The notes: generated by a model not told the origin, from the sequence alone. A stretch of DNA of 64,000 nucleotides from Niallia sp. FSL W8-0635 (GCF_038007965.1 NZ_JBBOYD010000001.1:846501-910500), one strand, 5' to 3'. Numbered from the stretch's first letter, positions 37,417 through 47,140 are shown. A program made the numbers and translations.

Positions 37417-39369
37417 ATGCTCGGATGGCGTAAACAAATTATTGATAAAATTCAATTACAGCAAGCATCACTAATTTTAGTGTCAGATAAAGATAATTTA
37501 TTGAACGATGAATTTGTCTTAAAAGAATTGCAATCACACGGGTTTGATACGGTTAGATTTGAAGATAGTATTACATTTCGTTATCTGTATGAGCAAAAGT
37601 ATCGCACTAATCATTCTGAACGTAAATTAGTGATTTATGTGAATGAGGATGTTGTATTTCCATACGAATTTCAAAGAAAAGCATTGAACGTTAAGGTTAG
37701 TTTGCAAACTTTATTTCCTAAGTTCTCATTAAATATTATCCGACAAATGGATAGAGACGATCTTGATGCCTTGTATACTGTTCATCAACAGTATCAAGGC
37801 ACTCCATCTGAGAGAGAAACATTAGAGTATATTATTAAATTCGTATATAAAATACCTTATGACACGATAGATAGTGAATCTGATTTATATAAGACTTTAT
37901 TGTCAATACATTATCAATCAAAAGAGCTACCCAATGTAGTTCAGGAGTTTCTTTATCGAAAGTGGAAAAGTCTTCCAGCTTTTACGGGCTTGTCATTAAA
38001 AAAGATGATTCAATCACGAACTTTCTTTTATCATTATATAGGTCAAAGATGGGATAATTATGTCAGACAATACCTTCAAGTGAAAAAAGGACAAATTAAT
38101 GATTCAACTGATGTATATGAAAGTAATCCGTTGGCTAATCATGATGTAAGAAGGTTAATGAATGATTTATTCCTTGAAGGGCAAATATCTAAGGTGAAAG
38201 AAGTATTAATACCAGATGCTATTCCTGATTGGATGCGAATAGGAATTGAAGAAGCATCTAATAAAGAGACAGTTGAGAATCAATTAAACTATTTACGTGA
38301 TAAAATATTAGATTGTTTATCAAGTGCCAATCAATATAAAGATTGGTTCCATATAAATGGATTAATTGCAGAATTTAAGCTAGTTTCCATGAAAAGTGAC
38401 ATCAATAAGACTATAATTGAAAAAACAATGAAAGATGTAAACGAAAAATTCATGGGGTGGATCGTAAATCAGTACCATACATTGACCAGTTTGCCACCTT
38501 ATCCAAAACCAAAACTTGTTCATCATCTTCCACATGTGATTAGTAAGGAAAGACAAGGTAATGAAAAAGTAGCGTTGTTAGTTCTTGATGGAATGAATTT
38601 TGTTCAATGGCGAGTGGTTCAGAAGTATTTGCAAGAGGAAGGTTTTTTATTTGAAGAACAACAAGTCTTTGCGTGGGTTCCAACTCTAACATCTGTGTCT
38701 CGTCAAGCAATCTTCTCAGGTAACGTTCCTTTAACCTTTAGCAATTCGATACAAACAACAACAGCGGAAGAAAGACTTTGGAAATCATTTTGGGAAAATC
38801 ATGGTGTCCTAAAACAATATGTTACCTATCAGAAAGGTCTTGGAAACGAAGATTATGATAAACATACAATCCAGGGTCTAACTAGAAAGTCATCCAAGGT
38901 ATATGGGGCAGTTATCGACGTGATTGATCAGTTAACACACCATGCAGTATTAGGAGAAAAGAGTATTTTTTCAAATCTTGCATTATGGTTAGAAACAAAC
39001 TATCTTGTCAATTTTCTATCGGATTTAATAGATGTAGGATATTCCGTATACCTTACATCTGATCATGGAAACACCAATGCAACTGGAATTGGTCGCGTGT
39101 CAGAAGGTGTACTTGTTGAACAAAAAGGAGAGCGAGTACGAATATATAATGATATGACGTTTTATGAAGATGCTGCATCTAAACTATCCTTACAAAAATG
39201 GCCTAGTATTGGATTACCTGAAAATTATCATGTTTTACTTGCTGGATATGGCCAAGCTTTTGTCCCTAAAAATCAATCAATTGTAACACATGGTGGAATT
39301 AGTATAGAAGAAGTAATTGTTCCTTTTGTAAAGGTACTAAAGAATAAGGGAAGTGGATTGGGTGAGTAA
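37417..39369 (+). CDS. pglZ: BREX phosphatase-fold protein PglZ
   Basis: 650 residues, GAAGGTGA site before the ATG. The PglZ domain (alkaline-phosphatase superfamily, metal-dependent) starts near 375 with VALLVLDGMNFVQWRVVQK. FAWVPTLTSVSRQAIFSG and the metal-binding VYLTSDHGNTNATG follow, and it ends with IVTHGGISIEEVIVPFVKV. The first ~370 residues are the helical family-specific arm. PglZ is the hallmark protein of BREX, essential for exclusion and usually for methylation. It overlaps the next gene by 8 bp. Confidence 0.92.
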   Translation: MLGWRKQIIDKIQLQQASLILVSDKDNLLNDEFVLKELQSHGFDTVRFEDSITFRYLYEQKYRTNHSERKLVIYVNEDVVFPYEFQRKALNVKVSLQTLFPKFSLNIIRQMDRDDLDALYTVHQQYQGTPSERETLEYIIKFVYKIPYDTIDSESDLYKTLLSIHYQSKELPNVVQEFLYRKWKSLPAFTGLSLKKMIQSRTFFYHYIGQRWDNYVRQYLQVKKGQINDSTDVYESNPLANHDVRRLMNDLFLEGQISKVKEVLIPDAIPDWMRIGIEEASNKETVENQLNYLRDKILDCLSSANQYKDWFHINGLIAEFKLVSMKSDINKTIIEKTMKDVNEKFMGWIVNQYHTLTSLPPYPKPKLVHHLPHVISKERQGNEKVALLVLDGMNFVQWRVVQKYLQEEGFLFEEQQVFAWVPTLTSVSRQAIFSGNVPLTFSNSIQTTTAEERLWKSFWENHGVLKQYVTYQKGLGNEDYDKHTIQGLTRKSSKVYGAVIDVIDQLTHHAVLGEKSIFSNLALWLETNYLVNFLSDLIDVGYSVYLTSDHGNTNATGIGRVSEGVLVEQKGERVRIYNDMTFYEDAASKLSLQKWPSIGLPENYHVLLAGYGQAFVPKNQSIVTHGGISIEEVIVPFVKVLKNKGSGLGE

Positions 39370-40078
39370 ACCAGTTGGATTTGATCAAAAGGTTTTGCTA
39401 AATCACCTGGATTATACAGCTAATCAAACTAAAAAGTATTCACGTAAAGAGATGTATACAATCTTGGACGGATATTTACGTGATGATATTACAGGTGCAA
39501 AATCAAGAAAGAATGCCATTACGATGTTGATGAAAATATGGTATCTAATTGATGCGGAATTGATACCAATTCGAGATGAAATTCTGGGTGAATTTAGCCA
39601 ATTAACCAATGAAGAAAGGCTTTTTGTACATTGGGGTTTAACGATTGCAGCTTATCCCTTTTTTAAAGATGTTGCTAATGAATTTGGGCGTTTATTCCAA
39701 TTACAAGATGAAGTTTCTAGTAAAGCAATTGGCAAGCGGATGAAAGAAGCGTACGGTGACCGCAGACGTGTTGAGGTTGCAACCAGTGCAGTGTTAATGA
39801 GCATGAAAGCTTGGAATGTTATTCAACCAGTAGGGAGACATAGCTATACAAAAGGCGAAAAGATTGTAATTACGAATCCACTAATCCAATCATTTCTTGT
39901 TCAGGTTATATTATTTGTTATGGAAAGTGATTCACTGCACGTTGATTTAATAGAGAATCATCAGTTATTTTTTCCATTCTACTGTGAATTAAATATCACA
40001 GAGTTACGGGAAAGAAAGATATTTTCTTTTCATCGCCAAGGGGTAAAAGAATTGGTAATTGAAAGAAATGCAATATAA
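39362..40078 (+). CDS. brxA: BrxA-like BREX protein
   Basis: 238 residues from GTG 39362, with AAGGGA about 10 bases upstream. A GTG at 39353 is too close to that site. Helical throughout: YSRKEMYTILDGYLRDDITG, AKSRKNAITMLMKIWYLI, then KRMKEAYGDRRRVEVATSAV and a final wing-like RHSYTKGEKIVITNP. In type 3 BREX the gene next to pglZ is brxA, a small DNA-binding protein with a NusB-like fold. The sequence similarity I can judge is modest, so the name rests partly on position. A terminator hairpin follows at once. Confidence 0.65.
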   Translation: MSKPVGFDQKVLLNHLDYTANQTKKYSRKEMYTILDGYLRDDITGAKSRKNAITMLMKIWYLIDAELIPIRDEILGEFSQLTNEERLFVHWGLTIAAYPFFKDVANEFGRLFQLQDEVSSKAIGKRMKEAYGDRRRVEVATSAVLMSMKAWNVIQPVGRHSYTKGEKIVITNPLIQSFLVQVILFVMESDSLHVDLIENHQLFFPFYCELNITELRERKIFSFHRQGVKELVIERNAI

Positions 40079-40111
40079 AAACCTTATTCAATTGTAGAAT
40101 AAGGTTTTTTT
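40078..40111 (+). terminator. Internal intrinsic terminator between brxA and brxHII
   Basis: 12-bp perfect stem (40078-40089 with 40097-40108), 7-nt loop and a run of seven T. The stem starts at the final base of the brxA-like stop codon. The next gene begins 16 bases after it on the same strand, so it probably lowers rather than ends expression of the last two genes. Confidence 0.8.
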
Positions 40112-40127
40112 AGTAATGGGGGATGAC

Positions 40128-43100
40128 ATGTTTTATAAAGGTGATATTATATCAAGCACATACTTTCCAGAGGCTGTAGAAATCAAATATTGTGAGCATG
40201 TTGAAGATTTTTATATCTTGGAGGCAATTGGAAAAGATACAAATCAATATTATGAATTAATGATTGAACAAGAAAAAATAAAAGACTTCCAACAACTTAA
40301 TAATAAAGAAAATGATTATATCCAGGCATCAGATGTACAAAAATATATTCAATATTTGCTTCTTCAAAATGAAATGAAGTTTTCTAAAACAAAAGCATTA
40401 GGTAATGAAAATCTATTACCACTGCCTCACCAAATAGAAGCAGTATATGGTAGAATGCTTCAAGTACCACAGACCCGATTTTTACTAGCGGATGATCCAG
40501 GTGCCGGTAAAACAATCATGGCAGGCATGCTTATGAAAGAGTTAAAGGCCCGACTTACCGTCGATCGTATTCTAATTCTTGTCCCTCCGCTTGTCCTAAA
40601 ACAGTGGCAGGAAGAACTGAATCAGAAATTCGGTCTACATTTTCATATTATCAACCGGAATATTGTAAATGAATATGGAGGGAAAAACCCTTTTACGGAA
40701 AATTCATTCTGTTTGGCTTCGATGTATTGGGCTATACGTGATGATGTAAGAGCACTTATTCAAGAAGCTAGCTTTGATTTAGTCATTATTGATGAAGCGC
40801 ATAAAATGTCTGCTTATACACAAGGAACTACTAAGAAAAAAGTATTTCGAACAAAGCTCTATCAGTTGGGAGAAGCAATATTAAGAAAATCGGAACATTG
40901 TCTGTTATTAACCGCAACACCACATAAAGGGGATACGGAAAATTTTAGGCATTTGATGAAATTAATTGATGAAGACGTCTTTTCGAGTAAAAGTATGAAT
41001 GAGCGAATACAAGAAAAAGCTAATCCATTTATCATTAGACGTTTAAAGGAAAATCTCAACAATTTTGATGGAACACCATTATTTCCAAAACGCACATCAA
41101 AGACGATTCAATTTCAGCTAACAGATGATGAATTAGAATTATACGATGCAGTAACGGAATATGTAACTCATTACTTTAATCGAGCTATAAATAATGGTAG
41201 CCAAAGTACTGCGTTTGCCATGATGTTATTACAAAGAAGACTTAGTTCGTCTATTGAAGCAATCTATTTATCCTTACGAAGAAGGTATAACCGCTTAGTT
41301 AAATTGTATAAACAAACGGATAAGGAACGGACAAGGTACCTAAATAAAATCAAGAAGTTAGATACAGACAATTATTTAGAGGAGAGTAATGAGCAGCAAG
41401 AACAATTAAATGCTCAATTAGAACAATCGATAGATGTAGTTGATATTAAGGAATTGAAAAAAGAAATTCTTGTTTTACAGGGGTTAATTAAACAAGCAGA
41501 GCACATTAAACTATACACAGTAGAAAGAAAATACGAAGAGCTTGAGGAAACATTATTCGGAATCAATGGAATTCTTCAACATAACGAAAAAATTATTATC
41601 TTTACTGAATCAGTAGATACTTTGAATTACCTTGAAGGAAAACTATTAAAGCGGGTACCACAGGTTTCAAAAATTGTTGGTAGTTTCTCAATGGACAAGC
41701 GACGGCAACAAGTTGAGATGTTTCGTAATGAATGTCAAATAATGCTAGCAACGGATGCTGGTGGAGAGTCCATAAATTTACAATTCTGCAATCAAATGAT
41801 CAATTACGATATACCGTGGAATCCAAATAAATTGGAACAACGAATGGGTAGAATTCATAGAATTGGTCAAAAAAATGAAGTGTTTATATTTAATTTAGTA
41901 GCTAAGAATACCCGTGAAGGTAGCGTAATGGTACGATTGCTTGAGAAAATGGAGAAAATGAGAACTGACTTAGGCTCTGACTTAGTTTATGATTTTATTG
42001 GTGAAATTTTAGAAGTTGAGTATGATAGCTTAGCAAACCTAATGGAAGAAGCCATATTAAATCGAGAAAAATTAGATGAAGTTATCGAAAAAATGGATAA
42101 GACTTTATCTGAAGAAAATAAAAAATTACTGAAGCTAGTTGAAGAAGAAAGAATGGTAGAAGATAAAATTGATTTATCTGAACTGAAGCGACAAAAAAAT
42201 GATTGGTTAGTCGAAAGGATCCCTAAACGATCATACACTGATTTTACATCTTATATTTTAGAAAAGAAGCGAGTTCGTATTCATAAATCAAAAGATGAAA
42301 AAATAATGCGTATTGAGCGGTTACCTAAATTTATTCGTGAGCAAATGCCAGAACTGCAGGAAGAGCAAATACAGAGTTATCGGTTTACCAATTCTATTCT
42401 TGCAGTGTCAGAGGATGTTCCATTAATTACCGATATTCATCCGCTATTTCATATTGGTCTACAATTAATGAAGAAAGAATTAGAAGGTAAGTCGTGGCAA
42501 CATTATAAATTAAATGCAAACATCCCTGAAAAACTCCATGTTGAGATATATGAAATTACTATCACTGATGGAACAGGAAAAGACTTAGATAAACACATTA
42601 TTCATTTTGCTAAACGTGAATCTGGTGAAATAATCACTTTGAATTCCAATTGGATTTTTATTTATGAATTCATAAATCATGACTTTACAGTTCAAAGTGA
42701 GAACGTAAATAAATGCAGAAGTGAGATACTGAGGCATGCTATTTCAATTAGGCAAGAGGTATTGTCAAAAAGAGAAAAGCAGTTAAATAAAATGCATTCT
42801 TTCTTGGAAAAATCATTTAACCAGCAATATCGTGATACCTTGGGGAAATTGGAAATGTATCAACAGGAAAATATCGATAATAGAAACAGTGCGCTAATCA
42901 ATCAAATGAATTCTAAATTAGTTGATTTAGATATGAAAAAGGAAGAGAGATTGGGCACAATAAATCGCCAAAAGAATGTGTCTATGAAGCCACCTAGAAA
43001 AGTACTATCATTGGAAGTAAATCCAATTGGGGAGAGTAAAAGAGTTATTGCCTCTGATTATTATGATGCTGTGGTCAATTATGAAAAAGAAAATGGTCGA

Positions 43101-43313
43101 CTTAATGTAAAACAATACGATAATCTAGGACTAATTGACTTTTCGAGTGAAAGATTTAATGGGGAGGAACGGTATATAGTATTAACATCAGACCCTTTTT
43201 TCAAGTTGAGCGATAGGGACCTAGAGGATTTGAATGATATTTTGGATAAGTTGAATGTTTATGTAGTGAAAGATGGGGAAGTTTTGAATGAATTTACTGT
43301 GAAAGCTCCGTAA
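40128..43313 (+). CDS. brxHII: SNF2-family helicase BrxHII / DrmD
   Basis: 1061 residues from ATG 40128, with GGGGGA just upstream. The in-frame ATG at 40116 has no site and sits against the terminator. SF2/SNF2 motifs: LADDPGAGKTIMAG (Walker A, ~121-134), DLVIIDEAHKMS (DEAH 222-225), LLLTATPHKGD, IIIFTESVDTLNYLEG and EQRMGRIHRIGQKNEVFIF. A helical insert follows motif III and a ~350-residue C-terminal extension is family-specific. BrxHII belongs to BREX type 3. Its close relative DrmD belongs to class 1 DISARM. Here it can be counted as either. It is separated from brxA by a terminator and leads directly into the caspase gene. Confidence 0.88.
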   Translation: MFYKGDIISSTYFPEAVEIKYCEHVEDFYILEAIGKDTNQYYELMIEQEKIKDFQQLNNKENDYIQASDVQKYIQYLLLQNEMKFSKTKALGNENLLPLPHQIEAVYGRMLQVPQTRFLLADDPGAGKTIMAGMLMKELKARLTVDRILILVPPLVLKQWQEELNQKFGLHFHIINRNIVNEYGGKNPFTENSFCLASMYWAIRDDVRALIQEASFDLVIIDEAHKMSAYTQGTTKKKVFRTKLYQLGEAILRKSEHCLLLTATPHKGDTENFRHLMKLIDEDVFSSKSMNERIQEKANPFIIRRLKENLNNFDGTPLFPKRTSKTIQFQLTDDELELYDAVTEYVTHYFNRAINNGSQSTAFAMMLLQRRLSSSIEAIYLSLRRRYNRLVKLYKQTDKERTRYLNKIKKLDTDNYLEESNEQQEQLNAQLEQSIDVVDIKELKKEILVLQGLIKQAEHIKLYTVERKYEELEETLFGINGILQHNEKIIIFTESVDTLNYLEGKLLKRVPQVSKIVGSFSMDKRRQQVEMFRNECQIMLATDAGGESINLQFCNQMINYDIPWNPNKLEQRMGRIHRIGQKNEVFIFNLVAKNTREGSVMVRLLEKMEKMRTDLGSDLVYDFIGEILEVEYDSLANLMEEAILNREKLDEVIEKMDKTLSEENKKLLKLVEEERMVEDKIDLSELKRQKNDWLVERIPKRSYTDFTSYILEKKRVRIHKSKDEKIMRIERLPKFIREQMPELQEEQIQSYRFTNSILAVSEDVPLITDIHPLFHIGLQLMKKELEGKSWQHYKLNANIPEKLHVEIYEITITDGTGKDLDKHIIHFAKRESGEIITLNSNWIFIYEFINHDFTVQSENVNKCRSEILRHAISIRQEVLSKREKQLNKMHSFLEKSFNQQYRDTLGKLEMYQQENIDNRNSALINQMNSKLVDLDMKKEERLGTINRQKNVSMKPPRKVLSLEVNPIGESKRVIASDYYDAVVNYEKENGRLNVKQYDNLGLIDFSSERFNGEERYIVLTSDPFFKLSDRDLEDLNDILDKLNVYVVKDGEVLNEFTVKAP

Positions 43314-43349
43314 TTGTTGGGAGTGACACAAAATACAAGGGGAGTTAAA

Positions 43350-44894
43350 ATGTCAAATGTTAAGGCGCTAATTGTAGGAGTTAGTAATTATTATCTTTCT
43401 GGTGCTAATGATTTACCTTTTTGTATGAATGACATTACTATAATGAAGAATGCTTTACTTAATGGTTTGAAATTAGACTACTCCGATATAATAACGTGTG
43501 GGAACTTAGGTGAATTAACGAAAAATGACTTTGAAAAAGCTTTTTCAGAAATGGTCACGCGAGCAACAAATAAGGATGATACACTAATTTTTTATTTTTC
43601 AGGACATGGAACCACATTAAAGGATAACCAACACTACCTTGTTTTTAGTGATGGACTTTTAAGCACTCAAAAGATTATTAGAAACCTTAAAGATATTCCA
43701 ATCAAGAGTAAGATCATTATATTAGATTGTTGCCACTCAGGGAACTTTTCTATTGATGGAACGTCGTCATTAAATATAGAAAAAACGGTCTCTGAGTTTC
43801 AAGGGGAAGGTTACGCAGTTTTAGCATCTAGTAAATCCGAAGAAGTCTCATTTGGACATCCAGATAAACCTACAAGTCTATTTACAAGCTTTTTATGTGA
43901 TGCACTTCAGGATAGACTATTAATTAGAGATGGAAAAGTATCATTAAATGATATACAAAGACTAGTATCGTTATATTTGGATATATGGAATAAAAAAAGT
44001 ACATATTTAAAACAACATCCAATTTTTAGGGCTAATATGGGTGGTACAATTTATTTTAAAGTACAAGAGTTTCAGCCATTCTATTCAAAAAATGTTTACC
44101 TTAAGTCAGATAAGTATATTATCTATAAAGTTAAACCACTTCATACTGGCCAAGCAAAGAGATACGCTACAGAAGTAATTTTAAAGGAGCCTTTTTCTTT
44201 TGAAGAGATTAATAAAATTTATAATGAAATAGTTAATGTGGTTAAGAATGTGGAGGTGTATAACAATAAGAAATCTAAAGACAAATGGACTGGCAAAATA
44301 GCTAATATTATTTGGGTTTACTTTGGTCGGGATGAAAATGATATGATAAGTAGTAATTTTATTTGTCATACTACTTGGGTGGATGACAAACAAGACAAAG
44401 CATGGTGGTATAAAGTTAATAACAGAAATACTTTTATATTAGATGGGACCCATTTTAATGTACATAGTTACTACGAGCATCTAAAGATTTTTAATCAGAA
44501 TAATTTAGGAAACAAAAATGAGTTAATAATTAAAACTAAGGAAATTTTATCGCATTTAGTAACTTTGGCTGAGAATGTAATCAGTTTATTTAATGAGTAT
44601 AAAAATGGTATACTAACCGAAGTTGAGCTTGTCAAACAAATGGAACCCTTTATTCAAGAAATAAATGAGTATTATATTAAAAGTCAGGATCTAGATATAT
44701 CACCAATTGATATCAAACTTTGGAGTGAAGCATGCTCGATATTATTCGGAACAGTATTTGACTTTACACTATATTACAATAAGCAATACATGTCACAAAG
44801 AACTAGTGATAATAGAAAATTATGTATGGAGATAGCTATAAAACAGTATTATGCTGATTTAGAAAGTGTCGGGAATTTAGAACAGTTATTATAA
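43350..44894 (+). CDS. Caspase-like (C14/metacaspase) protease, last gene of the defence operon
   Basis: 514 residues from ATG 43350, which has AAGGGGAG seven bases upstream. Upstream in-frame TTG starts are rejected. The first ~240 residues are a caspase-fold domain: KALIVGVSNYYLSGANDLPF, the catalytic His86 in IFYFSGHGT and the catalytic Cys128 in IIILDCCHSGNFS, with a full GYAVLASSKSEEVSFGHP strand after it. Both catalytic residues are intact. The remaining ~270 residues are unrecognised, rich in aromatic residues with a helical end. Caspase-like proteases serve as suicidal effectors in several bacterial defence systems. It starts 36 bp after brxHII on the same strand and precedes a terminator, so it is the likely last gene of the operon. 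An activation link to BREX or DISARM is inference. Confidence 0.85.
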   Translation: MSNVKALIVGVSNYYLSGANDLPFCMNDITIMKNALLNGLKLDYSDIITCGNLGELTKNDFEKAFSEMVTRATNKDDTLIFYFSGHGTTLKDNQHYLVFSDGLLSTQKIIRNLKDIPIKSKIIILDCCHSGNFSIDGTSSLNIEKTVSEFQGEGYAVLASSKSEEVSFGHPDKPTSLFTSFLCDALQDRLLIRDGKVSLNDIQRLVSLYLDIWNKKSTYLKQHPIFRANMGGTIYFKVQEFQPFYSKNVYLKSDKYIIYKVKPLHTGQAKRYATEVILKEPFSFEEINKIYNEIVNVVKNVEVYNNKKSKDKWTGKIANIIWVYFGRDENDMISSNFICHTTWVDDKQDKAWWYKVNNRNTFILDGTHFNVHSYYEHLKIFNQNNLGNKNELIIKTKEILSHLVTLAENVISLFNEYKNGILTEVELVKQMEPFIQEINEYYIKSQDLDISPIDIKLWSEACSILFGTVFDFTLYYNKQYMSQRTSDNRKLCMEIAIKQYYADLESVGNLEQLL

Positions 44895-45076
44895 TTTATG
44901 ATAATTATAAAGGGGAATTTAGAAGATAGATTTTCTCCCGTCACGTCCTGAATTTACTCATACAAATTATTTTACACAAATTTTACGCATCACTTGCACT
45001 AAACCTTTTAAACTCAATATCTATTAAGCTTTTTCGACCCCGACCACCGGTATCATAAAAGTCAGTAATGACAAGG

Positions 45077-45105
45077 CTCCTACTCATTTGAGTGGGAGTT
45101 TTTTT
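45077..45105 (+). terminator. Terminator closing the defence operon
   Basis: CTCCTACTCA (45077-45086) pairs with TGAGTGGGAG (45089-45098), one G-T pair, 2-nt loop, then seven T. It lies 180 bp after the caspase gene. Confidence 0.8.
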
Positions 45106-45139
45106 GTTATATACGGACACGATTTTTTACTGACAAGTC

Positions 45140-45465
45140 GTGTTCCATGAGACGTATTCCTGGTGGTGTTATACGGATCAGTACAATAGGTTTCGAGTTC
45201 CCAGCTCTCTATTGTTTTATACTCCTTTAAAAAGATTAGCTGTTATAATATGGAATAGAGGATACAATTCAAAAGAGATAAGAGGTAAATATAGAGAGAT
45301 GGTTGATACAAAGCTTTTAAGCATAAAGGGAATGCCTCTAACTGATGAGCTTTTATTTGCTCATTAAAAGAAACAATAAAAATTGTATACTCCGAGTTAC
45401 GTGATTGTAGAGTAGTACTAGATGCAGCAATCCAAGCACAAAATACACTATTAGATCTTGATTAA
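45140..45465 (+). pseudogene. Possible broken small gene
   Basis: One frame (45140-45367) gives a protein-like IIWNRGYNSKEIRGKYREM and ends DELLFAH-stop. The reading then continues in another frame as SLKETIKIVYSELRDC...LLDLD to a TAA at 45463. A single-base shift at the AAAA near 45367 would join the two. No family recognised and no good ribosome site. The rest of 44895-45499 holds the operon terminator and nothing else I can support. Confidence 0.25.
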
Positions 45466-45499
45466 GTAAGCTGATTTTTAAACGAAGGGGAGGATAACC

Positions 45500-46507
45500 A
45501 TGGATTTTGAAGTGTTAGTGCAAGAAAAAAGAGCTGAATTACTGGAGAATGTACATATTGGAATGATTTGCGGGGTAAATGAACAATTTGAAACCAAATA
45601 TCAGGTAGGAGATACGGAACATTACACTTTTTTCCGTTCTGCTTCCAAGCCGATACAAGCTTTACCTGCATTTTTATCAGATATTATCACTAAATATGGT
45701 CTTACAGAGGAAGAGGCTACACTCTTAACAGCATCTCATCGTGGGGAAGAATACCATATTGCAGCCTTGGAATCGATGTTAAAGAAATTGCCTATTAAAG
45801 AGGAAGAATTGTTCTGTCCACCTTCCTATCCATTAAACTCAAATCCAAGAGATGCGATGTTAAGGAAAGGATTGGAGAAAAGAAGACTTTACCACAATTG
45901 CGCCGGCAAACATATGGGTTTTTTAACCGTTTGTCGTGAAATGGGTTTTCCAACGGAAGGATACTGGAAGATTCATCACCCACTCCAACAACAAATTCTA
46001 ACTATCCTTTCCGAACTATCAAATATACCAATTTCAGATATAAAAGTAGGAACGGATGGATGCGGTGTCCCGGTTTTTGCTATTCCATTAAAAAACATGG
46101 CTATTACCTATCTAAAATTATCTTCTCCTGAATTAATCGACAATTCTGATCTGAAAAGAGCAGTTAAAAGGATGACTGGATTGATGAATAAACATCCAAG
46201 AATAGTTGCCTCCGAGAAGTTTATTTGTACAACTTTATTAGAAGACAGTAACATCGTAGCAAAAGGAGGAGCTCAAGGAGTTTATTGCTTTGGCTTAAAA
46301 AAGGAGAAACTAGGCTTTGCATTAAAAGTAGCCAACGGTTCAGAAGATGTTTGGCCAAATATCATCGCGTCCATTCTAGAACAAATCAATTATTCTAACA
46401 GTGATACCATTAATAGATTAAGAGAACTAAAACCAGCCATCATTAAAAATGATGGTGGAGTGGAAGTAGGGAGTATTAGAGAAGTATTTACATTGTCTCT
46501 TATTTAA
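45500..46507 (+). CDS. L-asparaginase II (PF06089 type)
   Basis: 335 residues with a strong GGGGAGGA site. It hydrolyses asparagine to aspartate and ammonia in the cytoplasm. Family marks are TFFRSASKPIQALPA at the N-terminus, TASHRGEEYHIAALE, LYHNCAGKHMGFL, VGTDGCGVPVFAIPL and AKGGAQGVYCFGL. No signal peptide. This is the PF06089 (rhizobial-type) asparaginase, unrelated to AnsA. The last codons (Leu-Ile-stop) lie inside a 125-bp repeat whose second copy is at 51189, so its 3' end took part in a rearrangement. The native C-terminus seems nearly normal in length. Confidence 0.9.
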   Translation: MDFEVLVQEKRAELLENVHIGMICGVNEQFETKYQVGDTEHYTFFRSASKPIQALPAFLSDIITKYGLTEEEATLLTASHRGEEYHIAALESMLKKLPIKEEELFCPPSYPLNSNPRDAMLRKGLEKRRLYHNCAGKHMGFLTVCREMGFPTEGYWKIHHPLQQQILTILSELSNIPISDIKVGTDGCGVPVFAIPLKNMAITYLKLSSPELIDNSDLKRAVKRMTGLMNKHPRIVASEKFICTTLLEDSNIVAKGGAQGVYCFGLKKEKLGFALKVANGSEDVWPNIIASILEQINYSNSDTINRLRELKPAIIKNDGGVEVGSIREVFTLSLI

Positions 46508-46622
46508 ATATGGTTGGTTTCTCTGGTGGTGTCCTATTGATTGATGAAGCGTATAGCATAACAGCGAATGATTATAGCGATAGTTATGGGAAGGAAAGTC
46601 TTACTGAGTTAACAAAAGCTCT
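46498..46622. repeat. 125-bp direct repeat, copy A
   Basis: Identical to 51189-51313 (offset 4691), then diverging but similar for another ~30 bp. It contains the last 10 bp of the asparaginase gene and the 5' part of an AAA ATPase fragment. The two copies bracket the RHH/DUF2397/DUF2075 cassette. Confidence 0.9.
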
Positions 46623-46962
46623 CGAAGATTATCGTGATGACCTAGTTGTAATTGTAGCTGGATATCTTAATTTGATGGAGCAGTTCTTTCAATCCAATTT
46701 AGGATTAAAGTCGACTTTCAATACTTTTATTTATTTTAATGATTATTCAGTCGATGAATTTGTTCAAATATTCAATTACACTTGCTATCAAAATTACTAT
46801 ATTGCCGAAGAGCAAGCTATTGGAAAAGTCCGCGATTTGTTGCAAAAGAAATTATAAGAGCAAGATTATCACTTTTCAAATGGTCGTCTTGTTCGAAATC
46901 TGTTTGATGATATAAGGCTGAATCAGTTGAAGAGACTGTCGAAGTTGAAGGCATATTACTAA
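46510..46962 (+). pseudogene. Truncated CbbX/SpoVK-like AAA+ ATPase remnant
   Basis: The frame encodes the second half of a CbbX/SpoVK-type AAA+ ATPase: Walker B GGVLLIDEAYSI, then KALEDYRDDLVVIVAGY, LGLKSTFNTFIYFNDYS, and, after an in-frame TAA at 46855, EQDYHFSNGRLVRNLFDDI to a second stop at 46960. The Walker A half is missing and the internal stop falls in the middle of a conserved region. No ribosome site. It is a decayed gene whose 5' end coincides with the repeat junction. Confidence 0.8.
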
Positions 46963-47131
46963 AGAATCGTTGATGTAAATTACTACAGAAGATGTTGCAA
47001 AAATGGTGATTAATTTTCATAGTGCATTTTAGAATTTAATTATTTTGTCTTGTGTAACATTTCCGCGAAAACAAGATTATTCGAGTTGCGTCGGGGACTT
47101 CAGCTAAACAATAGATAACAGACCAACAGAC

Positions 47132-47140
47132 TGTTATAAT
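47132..47140 (+). promoter_or_regulatory. Extended -10 promoter for the RHH gene
   Basis: TGTTATAAT (extended -10 with consensus TATAAT) lies 34 bp before the ATG at 47174. No clear -35. Confidence 0.5.

Noticed and set aside
45020..45060. GC-richer segment after the caspase gene resembling the 3' end of a tRNA or tmRNA (possible att site)
   Set aside because: No acceptor or T-arm pairing could be formed and no matching copy was found near the integrase.
46510..46857. 115-residue AAA ATPase as a functional gene
   Set aside because: It lacks Walker A and any ribosome site, and conserved sequence continues after the stop, so it is listed as a pseudogene.
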